DNA from: Rhodobacteraceae bacterium UBA7436
Lineage (GTDB): Bacteria > Pseudomonadota > Alphaproteobacteria > Rhodobacterales > Rhodobacteraceae
DNA length: 34,807 nt
Assembly: GCA_002478745.1 (NCBI GenBank)
Contig: DLQI01000044.1
Location: 13,435 to 48,241 of the forward strand
Direction of reading: 5' to 3'
Positions within the stretch are counted from its first letter, which is position 1. Every line of letters starts with the position of its first letter. Below the pieces are notes generated by a model. The model was not told the origin of the DNA and ran no database searches. It worked only from the letters and a program-made list of their open reading frames with translations. A program made the translations under genes and the position numbers. Below, one piece after another: positions 9,178-16,197 of this stretch.

Positions 9178-9203
9178 AAAGGGGCACCGCGAGGCACCCC
9201 TTT
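9178..9203 (-). terminator. Terminator of asd
   Basis: On the minus strand an 11-base stem begins AAAGGGG and closes with CCCCTTT around the loop TCGC, followed by TTTTCTTTT. Two pairs are G-U on the minus-strand RNA but would be C-A mismatches on the plus-strand RNA. The hairpin is therefore optimal only for transcripts leaving asd (stop at 9227), consistent with a minus-strand intrinsic terminator. Confidence 0.85.
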
Positions 9204-9226
9204 AAATCGTCTATTTTCGGCGGAAG

Positions 9227-10249
9227 TTAGCCTTTTTTCAACACACGCGTGCCCAACGTCTCTGCAATCTGAACTGCGTTCAATGCAGCGCCTTTGCGCA
9301 AGTTGTCCGAAACGCACCATAGGTTTAGGCCATTATCGATTGTGCTGTCCTGACGGATGCGGCTGATGAATGTTGCGTAATCGCCAACGCATTCAACGGG
9401 TGTAACATAGCCACCGTCTTCTCGTTTATCGATCACCATGACGCCTGGCGCTTCGCGCAAGATGTCGCGTGCTTCGTCTTCGTCAAGGAACTCTTCGAAT
9501 TCGATGTTGATCGCTTCGGAGTGGCCAACGAACACAGGCACACGCACGCAGGTCGCTGTGACCTTGATGCTTGTATCGATGATCTTTTTGGTTTCAACGA
9601 CCATTTTCCACTCTTCTTTCGTGGTACCGTCTTCCATGAAAACGTCGATGTGCGGGATCACGTTAAAAGCGATTTGCTTTGTGAACTGTTTTGCAGGCTT
9701 TTCGTCTACTGGGTTGTAGATCGATTTTGTTTGATCCCACAGCTCATCAATGCCGCCTTTGCCAGAGCCGGAAACGGACTGGTAGGTAGACACAACAACG
9801 CGTTTGATTTTTGCGCGATCATGCAATGGCTTCAGTGCAACAACCATCTGAGCGGTTGAACAGTTGGGGTTCGCGATGATGTTTTTCTTGTGGTAATCAA
9901 GAACGGCTTCTGGGTTCACCTCTGGCACAACCAACGGAACGTCCGGGTCGTAGCGGTAAAGCGAAGAGTTATCGATTACGATACAGCCTGCCGCAGCCGC
10001 AGTTGGCGCGTACTTTTTCGTAGCCTCAGAACCGACGGCGAACAAAGCGATGTCCCAGCCCGTGAAATCAAAAGTATCTAGGTCCTTCGTCTTAAGTGTC
10101 TTCTCACCAAACGAAACTTCCGTTCCCAATGAATTGCGTGACGCAAGCACGGCAAGTTCATCAACTGGGAACTGACGTTCGTCCAGAATGTTTAGCATTT
10201 CGCGGCCCACATTTCCTGTGGCCCCCACTACGACAAGGCGGTAACCCAT
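9227..10249 (-). CDS. asd: Aspartate-semialdehyde dehydrogenase
   Basis: This enzyme reduces L-aspartyl-4-phosphate to aspartate semialdehyde with NADPH, the branch point to diaminopimelate/lysine, threonine and methionine. The 340 residues match the short (Gram-positive/alphaproteobacterial-type) Asd class. The N-terminal NADP-binding motif is VVVGATGNVGREML (residues 6-19), and the active-site Cys130 lies in ANPNCSTAQMV. GREMLNILDERQFP is typical of the family. GGAG lies nine bases before the ATG. It is followed by its own terminator at 9178-9203, and the MFS gene upstream is 105 bases away, so it is probably monocistronic. Diaminopimelate supply links it to cell-wall synthesis. Confidence 0.96.
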   Translation of the reverse strand: MGYRLVVVGATGNVGREMLNILDERQFPVDELAVLASRNSLGTEVSFGEKTLKTKDLDTFDFTGWDIALFAVGSEATKKYAPTAAAAGCIVIDNSSLYRYDPDVPLVVPEVNPEAVLDYHKKNIIANPNCSTAQMVVALKPLHDRAKIKRVVVSTYQSVSGSGKGGIDELWDQTKSIYNPVDEKPAKQFTKQIAFNVIPHIDVFMEDGTTKEEWKMVVETKKIIDTSIKVTATCVRVPVFVGHSEAINIEFEEFLDEDEARDILREAPGVMVIDKREDGGYVTPVECVGDYATFISRIRQDSTIDNGLNLWCVSDNLRKGAALNAVQIAETLGTRVLKKG

Positions 10250-10354
10250 CTTTTGATCTCCAATATGTGTGATGATGGTCCGCGCCCTCTACACCCGAAT
10301 CTGCTTGGGGGGAAGGGGGCGAGGGGCATTGCAGTAAAGAGGCGTCGATTTATC

Positions 10355-11527
10355 CTAGTCAGTGTTGTCTTGTGAGAACAGGTAGAGCGATAGACCTGTG
10401 ATCAACATCACCGCAAACAATAGGAATACGGCGGCAAATGGTGCGGCTACATCGGTGCCTTGATATGAATCGTGCAATGGTCGTGCGACCATTTGGGCAA
10501 GACCCACCCCACCAATGCTGAACATGTTCAACAAGGTCACGCCGCGTCCCGTTAAGTGTGCAGGAAAGAAACCTTTGCCGTGGGCAATTACAACTGGAAA
10601 AGTTGCACCAAAGAAGCCAACGCCGCACAGCATAATAATTGTCACGATGTATGAAGATGCACCAAAGGCATAGAGCCCAAGCAAGCAGCTCAAGGTTAGG
10701 ATATTGCCGCCAAATACGACCCACTTTCGTGTTCCAAACCAACGATCAAGCGGACCATACAGAAAGACGCCACCGATCATTGCGATTCCCATTATCAATG
10801 CCGCAGTCCCGATTTCGCTGCTCGACAGCCCATGAACCTCATTAAGGTATGGTCCCATCCATGCACCGCGAATTGCAGCTGCAGGTACATAGCCCACGAT
10901 CGCTATCGGTGCGATCAGCCATAGGGTTGGGATGCGCAATACATCTAATAGTGATCCTTTGGTTTCGCTCACGGCTTTTTCAGGGTCTTTAACGGTAACT
11001 TGAACGCCAACCGCAATGATTGCGCAAAGGATGGCAAGGCACACCATGGTGGCTCTCCAGCCAATCATCGTTTCGGCGAATGCCATTGGGTATGAGGCGA
11101 GCAGGTTACCGAAGGTGCCGACTCCAATCATTGATGCCGCAAGCGTCGCGAACTGGATTGGTGGAAATTCACGTGCGAAGATATAATAAGCTGCCATCAG
11201 TACGGGGGCACAGCCTGCGCCGATCAGCATCATCGCGATATTAACATGAAACGCAGAAGTCGCGACCGCGAATAACAAGGACCCACCAGTACCACCAACA
11301 AGAAGCAATACTGAGGCCGTTCGTTTCGGGCCTAATGTATCTAGGGACCAGCCCACAGGAATTTGCATTGCGGCAAAGCTGATGAACCAAAGCCCACTTG
11401 CAGTGGCCAGTGCTTCTGCACCAATCCCAAGCTCAGTTTCTAGTGGTACACTAATGACAGCCAAGAAGGCGCGAAAGAATTGGCTAAGGACATAGGCCAG
11501 AGCCAATAGAAGCAATCCAAGATACAT
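10355..11527 (-). CDS. MFS transporter
   Basis: This 390-residue polytopic membrane protein has about twelve predicted helices in two halves, typical of the major facilitator superfamily. The loop after helix 2 contains DTLGPKRT, the expected position of the family's GxLaDrxGrkx motif, and PLDRWFGTRKW in the second half is the mirrored version. The central cytoplasmic loop is VKDPEKAVSETKGS. The N-terminus MYLGLLLLALAYVLSQFFRAFLAVI is a good first helix, although the ribosome-binding site is weak (AGAAAGACC). It lies 65 bases downstream of the HpaI-like aldolase on the same strand, so it could carry that enzyme's substrate, but this is only proximity. The substrate is not predictable. Confidence 0.88.
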   Translation of the reverse strand: MYLGLLLLALAYVLSQFFRAFLAVISVPLETELGIGAEALATASGLWFISFAAMQIPVGWSLDTLGPKRTASVLLLVGGTGGSLLFAVATSAFHVNIAMMLIGAGCAPVLMAAYYIFAREFPPIQFATLAASMIGVGTFGNLLASYPMAFAETMIGWRATMVCLAILCAIIAVGVQVTVKDPEKAVSETKGSLLDVLRIPTLWLIAPIAIVGYVPAAAIRGAWMGPYLNEVHGLSSSEIGTAALIMGIAMIGGVFLYGPLDRWFGTRKWVVFGGNILTLSCLLGLYAFGASSYIVTIIMLCGVGFFGATFPVVIAHGKGFFPAHLTGRGVTLLNMFSIGGVGLAQMVARPLHDSYQGTDVAAPFAAVFLLFAVMLITGLSLYLFSQDNTD

Positions 11528-11592
11528 GGTTTAGGTCTTTCTAAATGTGTATGGGCTGTTTGGGACTTAGAGACAGCTCAGTGCGCCGAATT

Positions 11593-12366
11593 TTAAAGGT
11601 TAGATTTCCACTTGGTTGAAAGGGCGCGTGAGTGATTGGTTAGCGTTACGATGTCGATGCCAACTGCTACAAACTTCGCACCTGCTTCAAGCGACTTTTG
11701 GGTCATCTCATCATCTAGACTTAGAATTCCAGGTGCTTTGTCGCTTGCTGCAATTTTTTCCAAAGAGGACATGATAACTGATTGCATGTCAGGGTGCATC
11801 ATATCGCTCATGTGTCCAAGATCTGCAGACAGGTCTGCGGGTCCAATAAACACGCCATCGATACCATCAACTGCAAGAATCTCGTCCAACGCCTCAAGCC
11901 CCGCACTGTTTTCAACTTGGATCAAAAGGCAAATTTCATTATCGGCTGTTTTGCCGTAATCGGGGATGGTTCCGAAACCTGCAGCGCGTGTGGTGACATA
12001 GCCCACTCCACGAACTCCCTCTGGTGGATATCGACATGCGCGGACGAGTTCGCGAGCTTGTTCAGCGTTTTCAACCATTGGCACCAGAAGTGTCTGTGCT
12101 CCAAGATCTAGAACTTGTTTGATTATCCATGTTTCGCCAATTGGAACGCGGATAACAGCCGTTGTTGGGCTGGCGTCGAGGGTTATCAGTTGATCTCGCA
12201 ATGACCGAAGATCGTTTGGTGCGTGCTCTGCATCAATCAAAAGCCAGTCAAAGCCTGTCGAACCCATAGCTTCGGTTGAATAACTGTTCGCAAGGCTCAG
12301 CCAGCAACCAATAAGTGTTTCGCCATTTGCGAGGGCGTGTTTGAATGTATTTATGGGAGCAGGCAT
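11593..12366 (-). CDS. HpcH/HpaI family class II aldolase
   Basis: This 257-residue pyruvate aldolase belongs to the HpcH/HpaI family. These metal-dependent enzymes cleave 2-keto-3-deoxy or 4-hydroxy-2-oxo acids into pyruvate and an aldehyde. Family residues are visible: WLLIDAEHAPND (His48 region), Arg73 in IRVPIG, Glu152 in QVENSAGLEALDEI and Asp178 in GVFIGPADLSADLG. Size and order match 4-hydroxy-2-oxoheptanedioate aldolase, though related enzymes (2-keto-3-deoxy-L-rhamnonate or beta-methylmalyl-CoA types) cannot be excluded. The ribosome-binding site AAGGA lies within interleaved inverted repeats just upstream. It is followed by an MFS gene on the same strand. Confidence 0.9.
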   Translation of the reverse strand: MPAPINTFKHALANGETLIGCWLSLANSYSTEAMGSTGFDWLLIDAEHAPNDLRSLRDQLITLDASPTTAVIRVPIGETWIIKQVLDLGAQTLLVPMVENAEQARELVRACRYPPEGVRGVGYVTTRAAGFGTIPDYGKTADNEICLLIQVENSAGLEALDEILAVDGIDGVFIGPADLSADLGHMSDMMHPDMQSVIMSSLEKIAASDKAPGILSLDDEMTQKSLEAGAKFVAVGIDIVTLTNHSRALSTKWKSNL

Positions 12367-12368
12367 GA

Positions 12369-12415
12369 TTAGGGTCCTTCACAGGCTGGAGTTAATACAC
12401 CCTAAGCCGGTGAAG
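12369..12415 (-). promoter_or_regulatory. Interleaved inverted repeats in the aldolase leader
   Basis: Two inverted repeats interleave just before the aldolase start. One is CTTCAC-C-GGCT (12415-12405) pairing with AGCC-T-GTGAAG (12387-12377), with one mismatch. The other is TTAGGGT (minus strand, 12405-12399) pairing with ACCCTAA (12375-12369). Read on the minus strand the second repeat reaches to within a few bases of the ATG, and the first covers part of AAGGA. This could be an RNA control element or an operator; it matches no riboswitch consensus I can name. Confidence 0.35.
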
Positions 12416-12433
12416 TTTGATTTGACCAGCTAA

Positions 12434-13138
12434 TTAGCGGACTTTGATAACGTCCTTGCCGACCGCAAGCATGTAGCCACGGCGGGCGATGTTTTTGACC
12501 AGCAGTTCGCTGACCATCTGATTGCCTAATGTATCGCGCAAACGCTTGATCCTTGTTGCACCTGCAGCTTCTTCGCAGTCCGATGCAGGGCGACCTGAAA
12601 TAATGCCTTCAATTTCTGAGCCTGACAGAACGTCGTCGTCCATGCGTGCCTCAGCCAATAGAGACATTGTTTCCATGGCAGCATCTGTCAGTTTGAAACC
12701 CATGTCGTTGAGATAGACGGTATTTTCTTCGCGGCTGATTAGCAGTGAGTTTACCTCGATACCGGCTCGTTCAATTTGTGCCATCCGACGGTTCAGGATA
12801 ACCAGCATGACAAGGAAAACGAGTGACGCAATCAAGAGGGCTGTTGCGAAGACAAGCAGCACAAAGATGATGCTCCGGTAGCTGGACAAAACGTCAGAAA
12901 AGGCTGTGCCCGATTGGGCAAGTATTTCTAACAACTTGATCTCTGATTGACCGGTCAGACCGTCATAGGATGTAAAGATGTCTTCGACACGTTGGTTGAA
13001 AGCATTGGCATCAGGTAAATTGTAAAAAAGTAAAATTGCTGCAAGCAGCAAAATTATGACGATCGCGGCAAGGCCGAAACCGACAAGGCGGGTGCCTGTG
13101 TTGCGCGCTTCAGAAGCGGAGGTAATAGGGTCCTGCAC
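12434..13138 (-). CDS. Two-pass membrane regulator with C-terminal OmpR-type winged helix
   Basis: I read this as a one-component transcriptional regulator anchored in the inner membrane. From the GTG at 13138 it has 234 residues: a helix at about 17-39, a periplasmic loop of about 50 residues, a second helix at about 89-116 ending in NRR, then a cytoplasmic domain. Residues 128-234 show the OmpR/ToxR winged-helix layout: a beta-strand platform (LLISREENTVYLNDMGFKLTDAAM), helices, then ATRIKRLRDTLG and the wing KNIARRGYMLAV. ToxR and CadC have the winged helix at the N-terminus, so the order here is reversed. The GTG start is chosen for AAGGA six bases before it; ATG 13162 is an alternative. 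Either start overlaps the upstream small-protein gene. Targets are unknown. Confidence 0.75.
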   Translation of the reverse strand: MQDPITSASEARNTGTRLVGFGLAAIVIILLLAAILLFYNLPDANAFNQRVEDIFTSYDGLTGQSEIKLLEILAQSGTAFSDVLSSYRSIIFVLLVFATALLIASLVFLVMLVILNRRMAQIERAGIEVNSLLISREENTVYLNDMGFKLTDAAMETMSLLAEARMDDDVLSGSEIEGIISGRPASDCEEAAGATRIKRLRDTLGNQMVSELLVKNIARRGYMLAVGKDVIKVR

Positions 13139-13400
13139 TCTGTTTCCTTTCTGCGAGGCCATCCGCCCCGAATGTGGAGAGTATAGAGAGTAAGGTCCAG
13201 CCCTCGGCTTGGAGGCGTGACGATGTTTGGGATTTTGCTGCTTCTTTATTGCAAGGGCCATCGATCTGGATGACTCCATAATGTAAGCGCAAAGGGTTAT
13301 CTTGCTTTGCCTTATAGTCGGCATAGCAACTTTCGGCAAAGGCAGGAGCTGCGAGTAGCAAGCTGGCTGCTGTGCAAAGTAATGCTAGTGTATGTTTCAT
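13110..13400 (-). CDS. Small exported protein with two cysteines
   Basis: I do not recognise a named family. The protein has 96 residues from ATG 13400. The N-terminus MKHTLALLCTAASLLLAAPAFA is a clear Sec signal peptide with AFA cleavage, leaving about 74 residues beginning ESCYADYKAKQ. The mature part has one Cys near its start and one in DGPCNKEAA, which could form a disulfide in the periplasm, and ends GPYYLRF. The open frame extends upstream to 13526, but that extension lacks signal-peptide character and no good ribosome-binding site favours it. The 3' end overlaps the membrane regulator gene by 29 bases or more, so the two are probably cotranscribed and translationally coupled. This raises the possibility that it feeds information to the regulator's periplasmic loop. 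Confidence 0.7.
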   Translation of the reverse strand: MKHTLALLCTAASLLLAAPAFAESCYADYKAKQDNPLRLHYGVIQIDGPCNKEAAKSQTSSRLQAEGWTLLSILSTFGADGLAERKQSAGPYYLRF

Positions 13401-13468
13401 AGAGCAGATCATGAGCATGTTGGCTTTGATATTCAATAACAATGCCGGGGGGAGGTGTGCGCTATACG

Positions 13469-13486
13469 ATAACACTGCGGTGTTAT
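13469..13486. promoter_or_regulatory. Inverted repeat ATAACAC-N4-GTGTTAT, candidate operator
   Basis: A perfect 7-base inverted repeat with a 4-base centre lies in the divergent gap between the small exported protein (start 13400) and the Cys-repeat protein (start 13577), roughly 69 and 91 bases from the two starts. The position suits an operator shared by both promoters. The neighbouring winged-helix regulator is a natural candidate to bind it, which is inference. Confidence 0.4.
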
Positions 13487-13576
13487 TGCCTGTCTGAACG
13501 AGTCTGACCCAGTTTGGTTGCATCACCGCCGCACTGTTCCAGCGGCAAAGCTGTCTCCATAGAAAGGGTCGCTCAA

Positions 13577-14062
13577 ATGCACCGCAAATTTATAGCAACT
13601 GTTGTTGCCACTTCAATTTTATTCACTGGTTTCGCTGCAGCGCCTGCACGAGCCAATCAAGAAGATGTTGGCCGAGCTTTGGCTGCACTCATTGGCATCG
13701 CTATCGTTGGTGCTGTCATTCATGATTCTGACAAAGACAAAAAATCGAAGGTGCAAGTTTACAAGCAACCTGAGAAAAAAGTGCAGAAAAAGCAAGTCCA
13801 GAAAAAGAAGAAATATGTTCAGGCGCGCCCTTTGCCGCGTCGTGTTGCGCAGCATCTGTTGCCAAGCAAATGTTTGCGCAGCTTTGAGACTCGCCGTGGG
13901 ACCGCACGCATCTTTGGTCAGCGTTGCCTTGAGCGTAACTATGAGTTTACCCACCGTCTGCCGCAGCATTGTGAGCGTCGTGTGCGAACAGACAGTGGAT
14001 CACAGTTTGGTTTTGGTGCACGTTGCTTGCGCAAGCAGGGTTACAAATTGGCTCGCCGCTAA
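13577..14062 (+). CDS. Basic exported protein with duplicated Cys-X17-Cys unit
   Basis: I do not recognise a named family. From ATG 13577 (AAAGGG nine bases upstream) it has 161 residues. Residues 1-26 form a signal peptide ending in APARA. Residues 33-49 are hydrophobic (VGRALAALIGIAIVGAV) and could be a membrane or glycine-rich insertion segment. Residues 52-84 are a lysine/glutamine-rich linker. The C-terminal part contains two copies of a unit of about 30 residues: LPSKCLRSFETRRGTARIFGQRCL at 95 and LPQHCERRVRTDSGSQFGFGARCL at 128. In each, the two Cys are separated by exactly 17 residues (99/117 and 132/150), which suggests one disulfide per unit. It is very basic overall. The gene ends before a strong terminator and faces the small exported protein across a possible operator. 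Confidence 0.78.
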   Translation: MHRKFIATVVATSILFTGFAAAPARANQEDVGRALAALIGIAIVGAVIHDSDKDKKSKVQVYKQPEKKVQKKQVQKKKKYVQARPLPRRVAQHLLPSKCLRSFETRRGTARIFGQRCLERNYEFTHRLPQHCERRVRTDSGSQFGFGARCLRKQGYKLARR

Positions 14063-14102
14063 AGGTAGGGCTAATCTGGCGCAACGTTGTTGTTGCTGAT
14101 TT

Positions 14103-14133
14103 GGGGAGGGTGTTCGGGCACCTTCCCCTTTTT
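14103..14133 (+). terminator. Intrinsic terminator after the Cys-repeat protein gene
   Basis: GGGGAGGGTG pairs with CACCTTCCCC (10 pairs, one G-U) around the loop TTCGGG, followed by TTTTT. It lies 41 bases past the stop at 14062 and separates this gene from rnhB. Confidence 0.88.
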
Positions 14134-14243
14134 CGTGTGTTCTGCCAAAAGGATGCAGCTGTGCCGCAGTTTGAAGTTTGAAATTCCTCTTGGAGTTTGA
14201 GCCTTCGGCGAGAGTTTGTTTTGTAAGATGAAAAGGGGCGCTG

Positions 14244-14924
14244 ATGCCAGATTTTGCATTTGAGACTGAGTTGGGGTGTCGGGTTGCTGGAGTTGACGAG
14301 GTTGGGCGTGGTCCGCTTGCTGGGCCAGTAACTGCAGCGGCTGTTGTTTTGGACCCCAAATGTATTCCTGACGGATTGAACGATTCAAAAAAGCTGACTG
14401 CGAAGAGGCGTTTGGAATTGTACCGGCAGCTATTGGATTGCGCGGATGTCTCGATTGCGCACGCTTCCGTCGCTGAAATTGATGAGGTCAATATTTTACG
14501 TGCCTCGCACTTAGCGATGGAGCGCGCAATTGCCGGTCTGCAGTTTCTGCCTGAACATGTTTTGATTGATGGCAACATGATCCCGCGTGGGTTGCACCTT
14601 CCTGCAACGACTTTGGTCAAAGGTGACAGTCGATCTATTTCGATTTCAGCGGCCTCAATTGTGGCCAAAGTTTGTCGAGATTGTGTCCTAGTGGATTTAG
14701 CGCAACAGCACCCCGGTTATGGTTGGGAAACCAACATGGGTTATGGATCAAAAAAGCACATGGAGGCGCTGCAAAAATTGGGAGTAACCCCACACCATAG
14801 ACGTTCGTTCAAACCGGTGCACAATATGTTGTATCAAGAGAAAATAGTAACCAATTGGTTCAATAAAGAAATTGACCTCGAATCACCTTTGACTCAGATT
14901 GGAGACAACAGACGAGCTCAATAA
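14244..14924 (+). CDS. rnhB: Ribonuclease HII
   Basis: This endonuclease cuts RNA in RNA-DNA hybrids and at single ribonucleotides in duplex DNA. The 226 residues fit RNase HII. The metal ligands are in VAGVDEVGRGPLAGPV (Asp18, Glu19) and LIDGN (Asp near 112), with a further Asp later in the domain. LNDSKKL and SISAASIVAKV are family signatures, as is HPGYGWETNMGYGSKKHMEAL. The last 25 residues, from TNWFNKEIDL, go beyond the E. coli core. AAGGGG before the ATG is a good binding site. It ends 24 bases before ccrM; their pairing and spacing suggest cotranscription or a ccrM promoter inside the end of rnhB. Two GANTC sites lie within its last 45 bases. Confidence 0.95.
   Translation: MPDFAFETELGCRVAGVDEVGRGPLAGPVTAAAVVLDPKCIPDGLNDSKKLTAKRRLELYRQLLDCADVSIAHASVAEIDEVNILRASHLAMERAIAGLQFLPEHVLIDGNMIPRGLHLPATTLVKGDSRSISISAASIVAKVCRDCVLVDLAQQHPGYGWETNMGYGSKKHMEALQKLGVTPHHRRSFKPVHNMLYQEKIVTNWFNKEIDLESPLTQIGDNRRAQ
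14880..14895. promoter_or_regulatory. Twin GANTC (CcrM) sites upstream of ccrM
   Basis: GAATC (14880-14884) and GACTC (14891-14895) are two CcrM recognition sites whose starts are 11 bases apart, 54 to 69 bases before the ccrM ATG and inside the 3' end of rnhB. In Caulobacter, GANTC sites in the ccrM leader are part of its cell-cycle control. A 12-base palindrome AACCAATTGGTT lies just upstream at 14849-14860. Confidence 0.5.
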
Positions 14925-14948
14925 TGAGCCGAGCAGAGGCAGAAAATT

Positions 14949-16067
14949 ATGACCAAAGTTAAGAGTGCGGTGGCACCTGTGAAGACGGCTGTGCCGCTTC
15001 CATTGAACGAAATTATTGCTGGCGATTGCATCGATGTGATGAACAGTCTGCCTGCTGAGTCTATTGATCTGATTTTTGCAGATCCACCCTATAACTTGCA
15101 GCTCAAGGGTGACTTGCATCGTCCCGACAATTCCAAAGTGGATGCGGTTGATGATCACTGGGACCAATTCAGCAGCTTCCGTGCTTATGACGAATTCACG
15201 ACTGCATGGCTTAAGGCCGCACGTCGCCTTCTGAAACCAAATGGCGCGATCTGGGTCATTGGTAGCTACCACAACATTTTCCGCGTTGGCGCATCTTTGC
15301 AGAACGAAGGCTTTTGGATTTTGAACGACGTTGTTTGGCGTAAGTCGAACCCAATGCCTAACTTCCGCGGCAAACGCTTTACCAACGCTCACGAGACAAT
15401 GATCTGGGCCGGTAAGAACGAAGCCAGCAAATACACATTCAACTACGATGCTTTGAAAGCGCTGAATGAAGGCATTCAAATGCGCAGTGATTGGGTCCTT
15501 CCGATCTGCACTGGCCACGAACGCCTAAAAGATGAAGCGGGCGACAAAGCGCACCCGACACAAAAGCCGGAGAGCTTGCTGCACCGTATCTTGGTTGGCT
15601 CTACCAACCCGGGCGATGTGATCCTTGACCCGTTCTTTGGCACAGGTACCACTGGTGCTGTTGCTAAGATGTTGGGCCGTGATTTCATCGGCATCGAGCG
15701 TGAAGAAGCATACCGTAAGGTTGCGACGAAACGAATCGCGAATGCACGTAAATTTGACCGCGAAGCGTTGCAGGTCAGTGCCTCTAAACGCGCAGAGCCA
15801 CGTGTTCCGTTTGGCCAATTGGTTGAGCGCGGCATGTTGCGCCCGGGCGAAGAACTTTATTCGATGAACAAGCGCCATAAGGCCAAGGTACGTGCTGACG
15901 GCACCTTGATCGGTGATGACATCAAAGGATCAATCCACCAAGTGGGTGCGCATCTTGAAGGCGCGCCAAGCTGCAACGGCTGGACTTACTGGTGCTTTAA
16001 GAAAGACGGGAAAAAGGTTCCTATCGATCTGTTGCGTCAACAAGTTCGTGCTGAGATGCACGACTGA
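14949..16067 (+). CDS. ccrM: Cell-cycle DNA adenine methyltransferase CcrM (GANTC)
   Basis: This is a beta-class N6-adenine methyltransferase that methylates GANTC and regulates the cell cycle in alphaproteobacteria. The 372 residues match CcrM. The catalytic motif DPPYNLQLKGDLHRPD is at 45-60, with the DPPY motif preceding the SAM-binding motif DPFFGTGTTG (227-236), the beta-class order. HPTQKPE is at 202-208. The C-terminal RAMA domain, characteristic of CcrM, is seen in KGSIHQVGAHLEG followed by APSCNGWTYW. It starts at ATG 14949, preceded by GAGG. rnhB is immediately upstream and a strong terminator follows at 16152. No restriction enzyme gene is nearby, as expected for a solitary regulatory methylase. 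Confidence 0.96.
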   Translation: MTKVKSAVAPVKTAVPLPLNEIIAGDCIDVMNSLPAESIDLIFADPPYNLQLKGDLHRPDNSKVDAVDDHWDQFSSFRAYDEFTTAWLKAARRLLKPNGAIWVIGSYHNIFRVGASLQNEGFWILNDVVWRKSNPMPNFRGKRFTNAHETMIWAGKNEASKYTFNYDALKALNEGIQMRSDWVLPICTGHERLKDEAGDKAHPTQKPESLLHRILVGSTNPGDVILDPFFGTGTTGAVAKMLGRDFIGIEREEAYRKVATKRIANARKFDREALQVSASKRAEPRVPFGQLVERGMLRPGEELYSMNKRHKAKVRADGTLIGDDIKGSIHQVGAHLEGAPSCNGWTYWCFKKDGKKVPIDLLRQQVRAEMHD

Positions 16068-16151
16068 CCCTCACTTAACACTACAGTTTTACGAACACCG
16101 CTGGTGCCGGTGGCCTTTACCCGAGGCCGCATCAAAAGGCACTCAACTATA

Positions 16152-16177
16152 CCCCGCCCTTGTGGCGGGGTTTTTTT
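16152..16177 (+). terminator. Intrinsic terminator after ccrM
   Basis: CCCCGCC and GGCGGGG form a perfect 7-base stem around the loop CTTGT, followed by seven T. It lies 84 bases past the ccrM stop and before the convergent alkB gene. The minus-strand flank is not T-rich, so it serves the plus strand. Confidence 0.92.
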
Positions 16178-16197
16178 ATTCGTGATTGGAAAAAAGT

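Noticed and set aside
13163..13339. Upstream extension of the membrane regulator frame
   Set aside because: It overlaps the small exported protein in another frame, is basic and low in structure, and a good GTG start lies inside.
13401..13526. Upstream extension of the small exported protein
   Set aside because: The extension would bury the clear signal peptide at residue 43 and cross the inverted repeat; it has no supporting binding site.
14000..14668. 222-codon open frame on the minus strand
   Set aside because: It lies opposite rnhB and the preceding gap, is Ser/Arg-rich without recognisable features, and conflicts with clear RNase HII coding sequence and the terminator at 14103.
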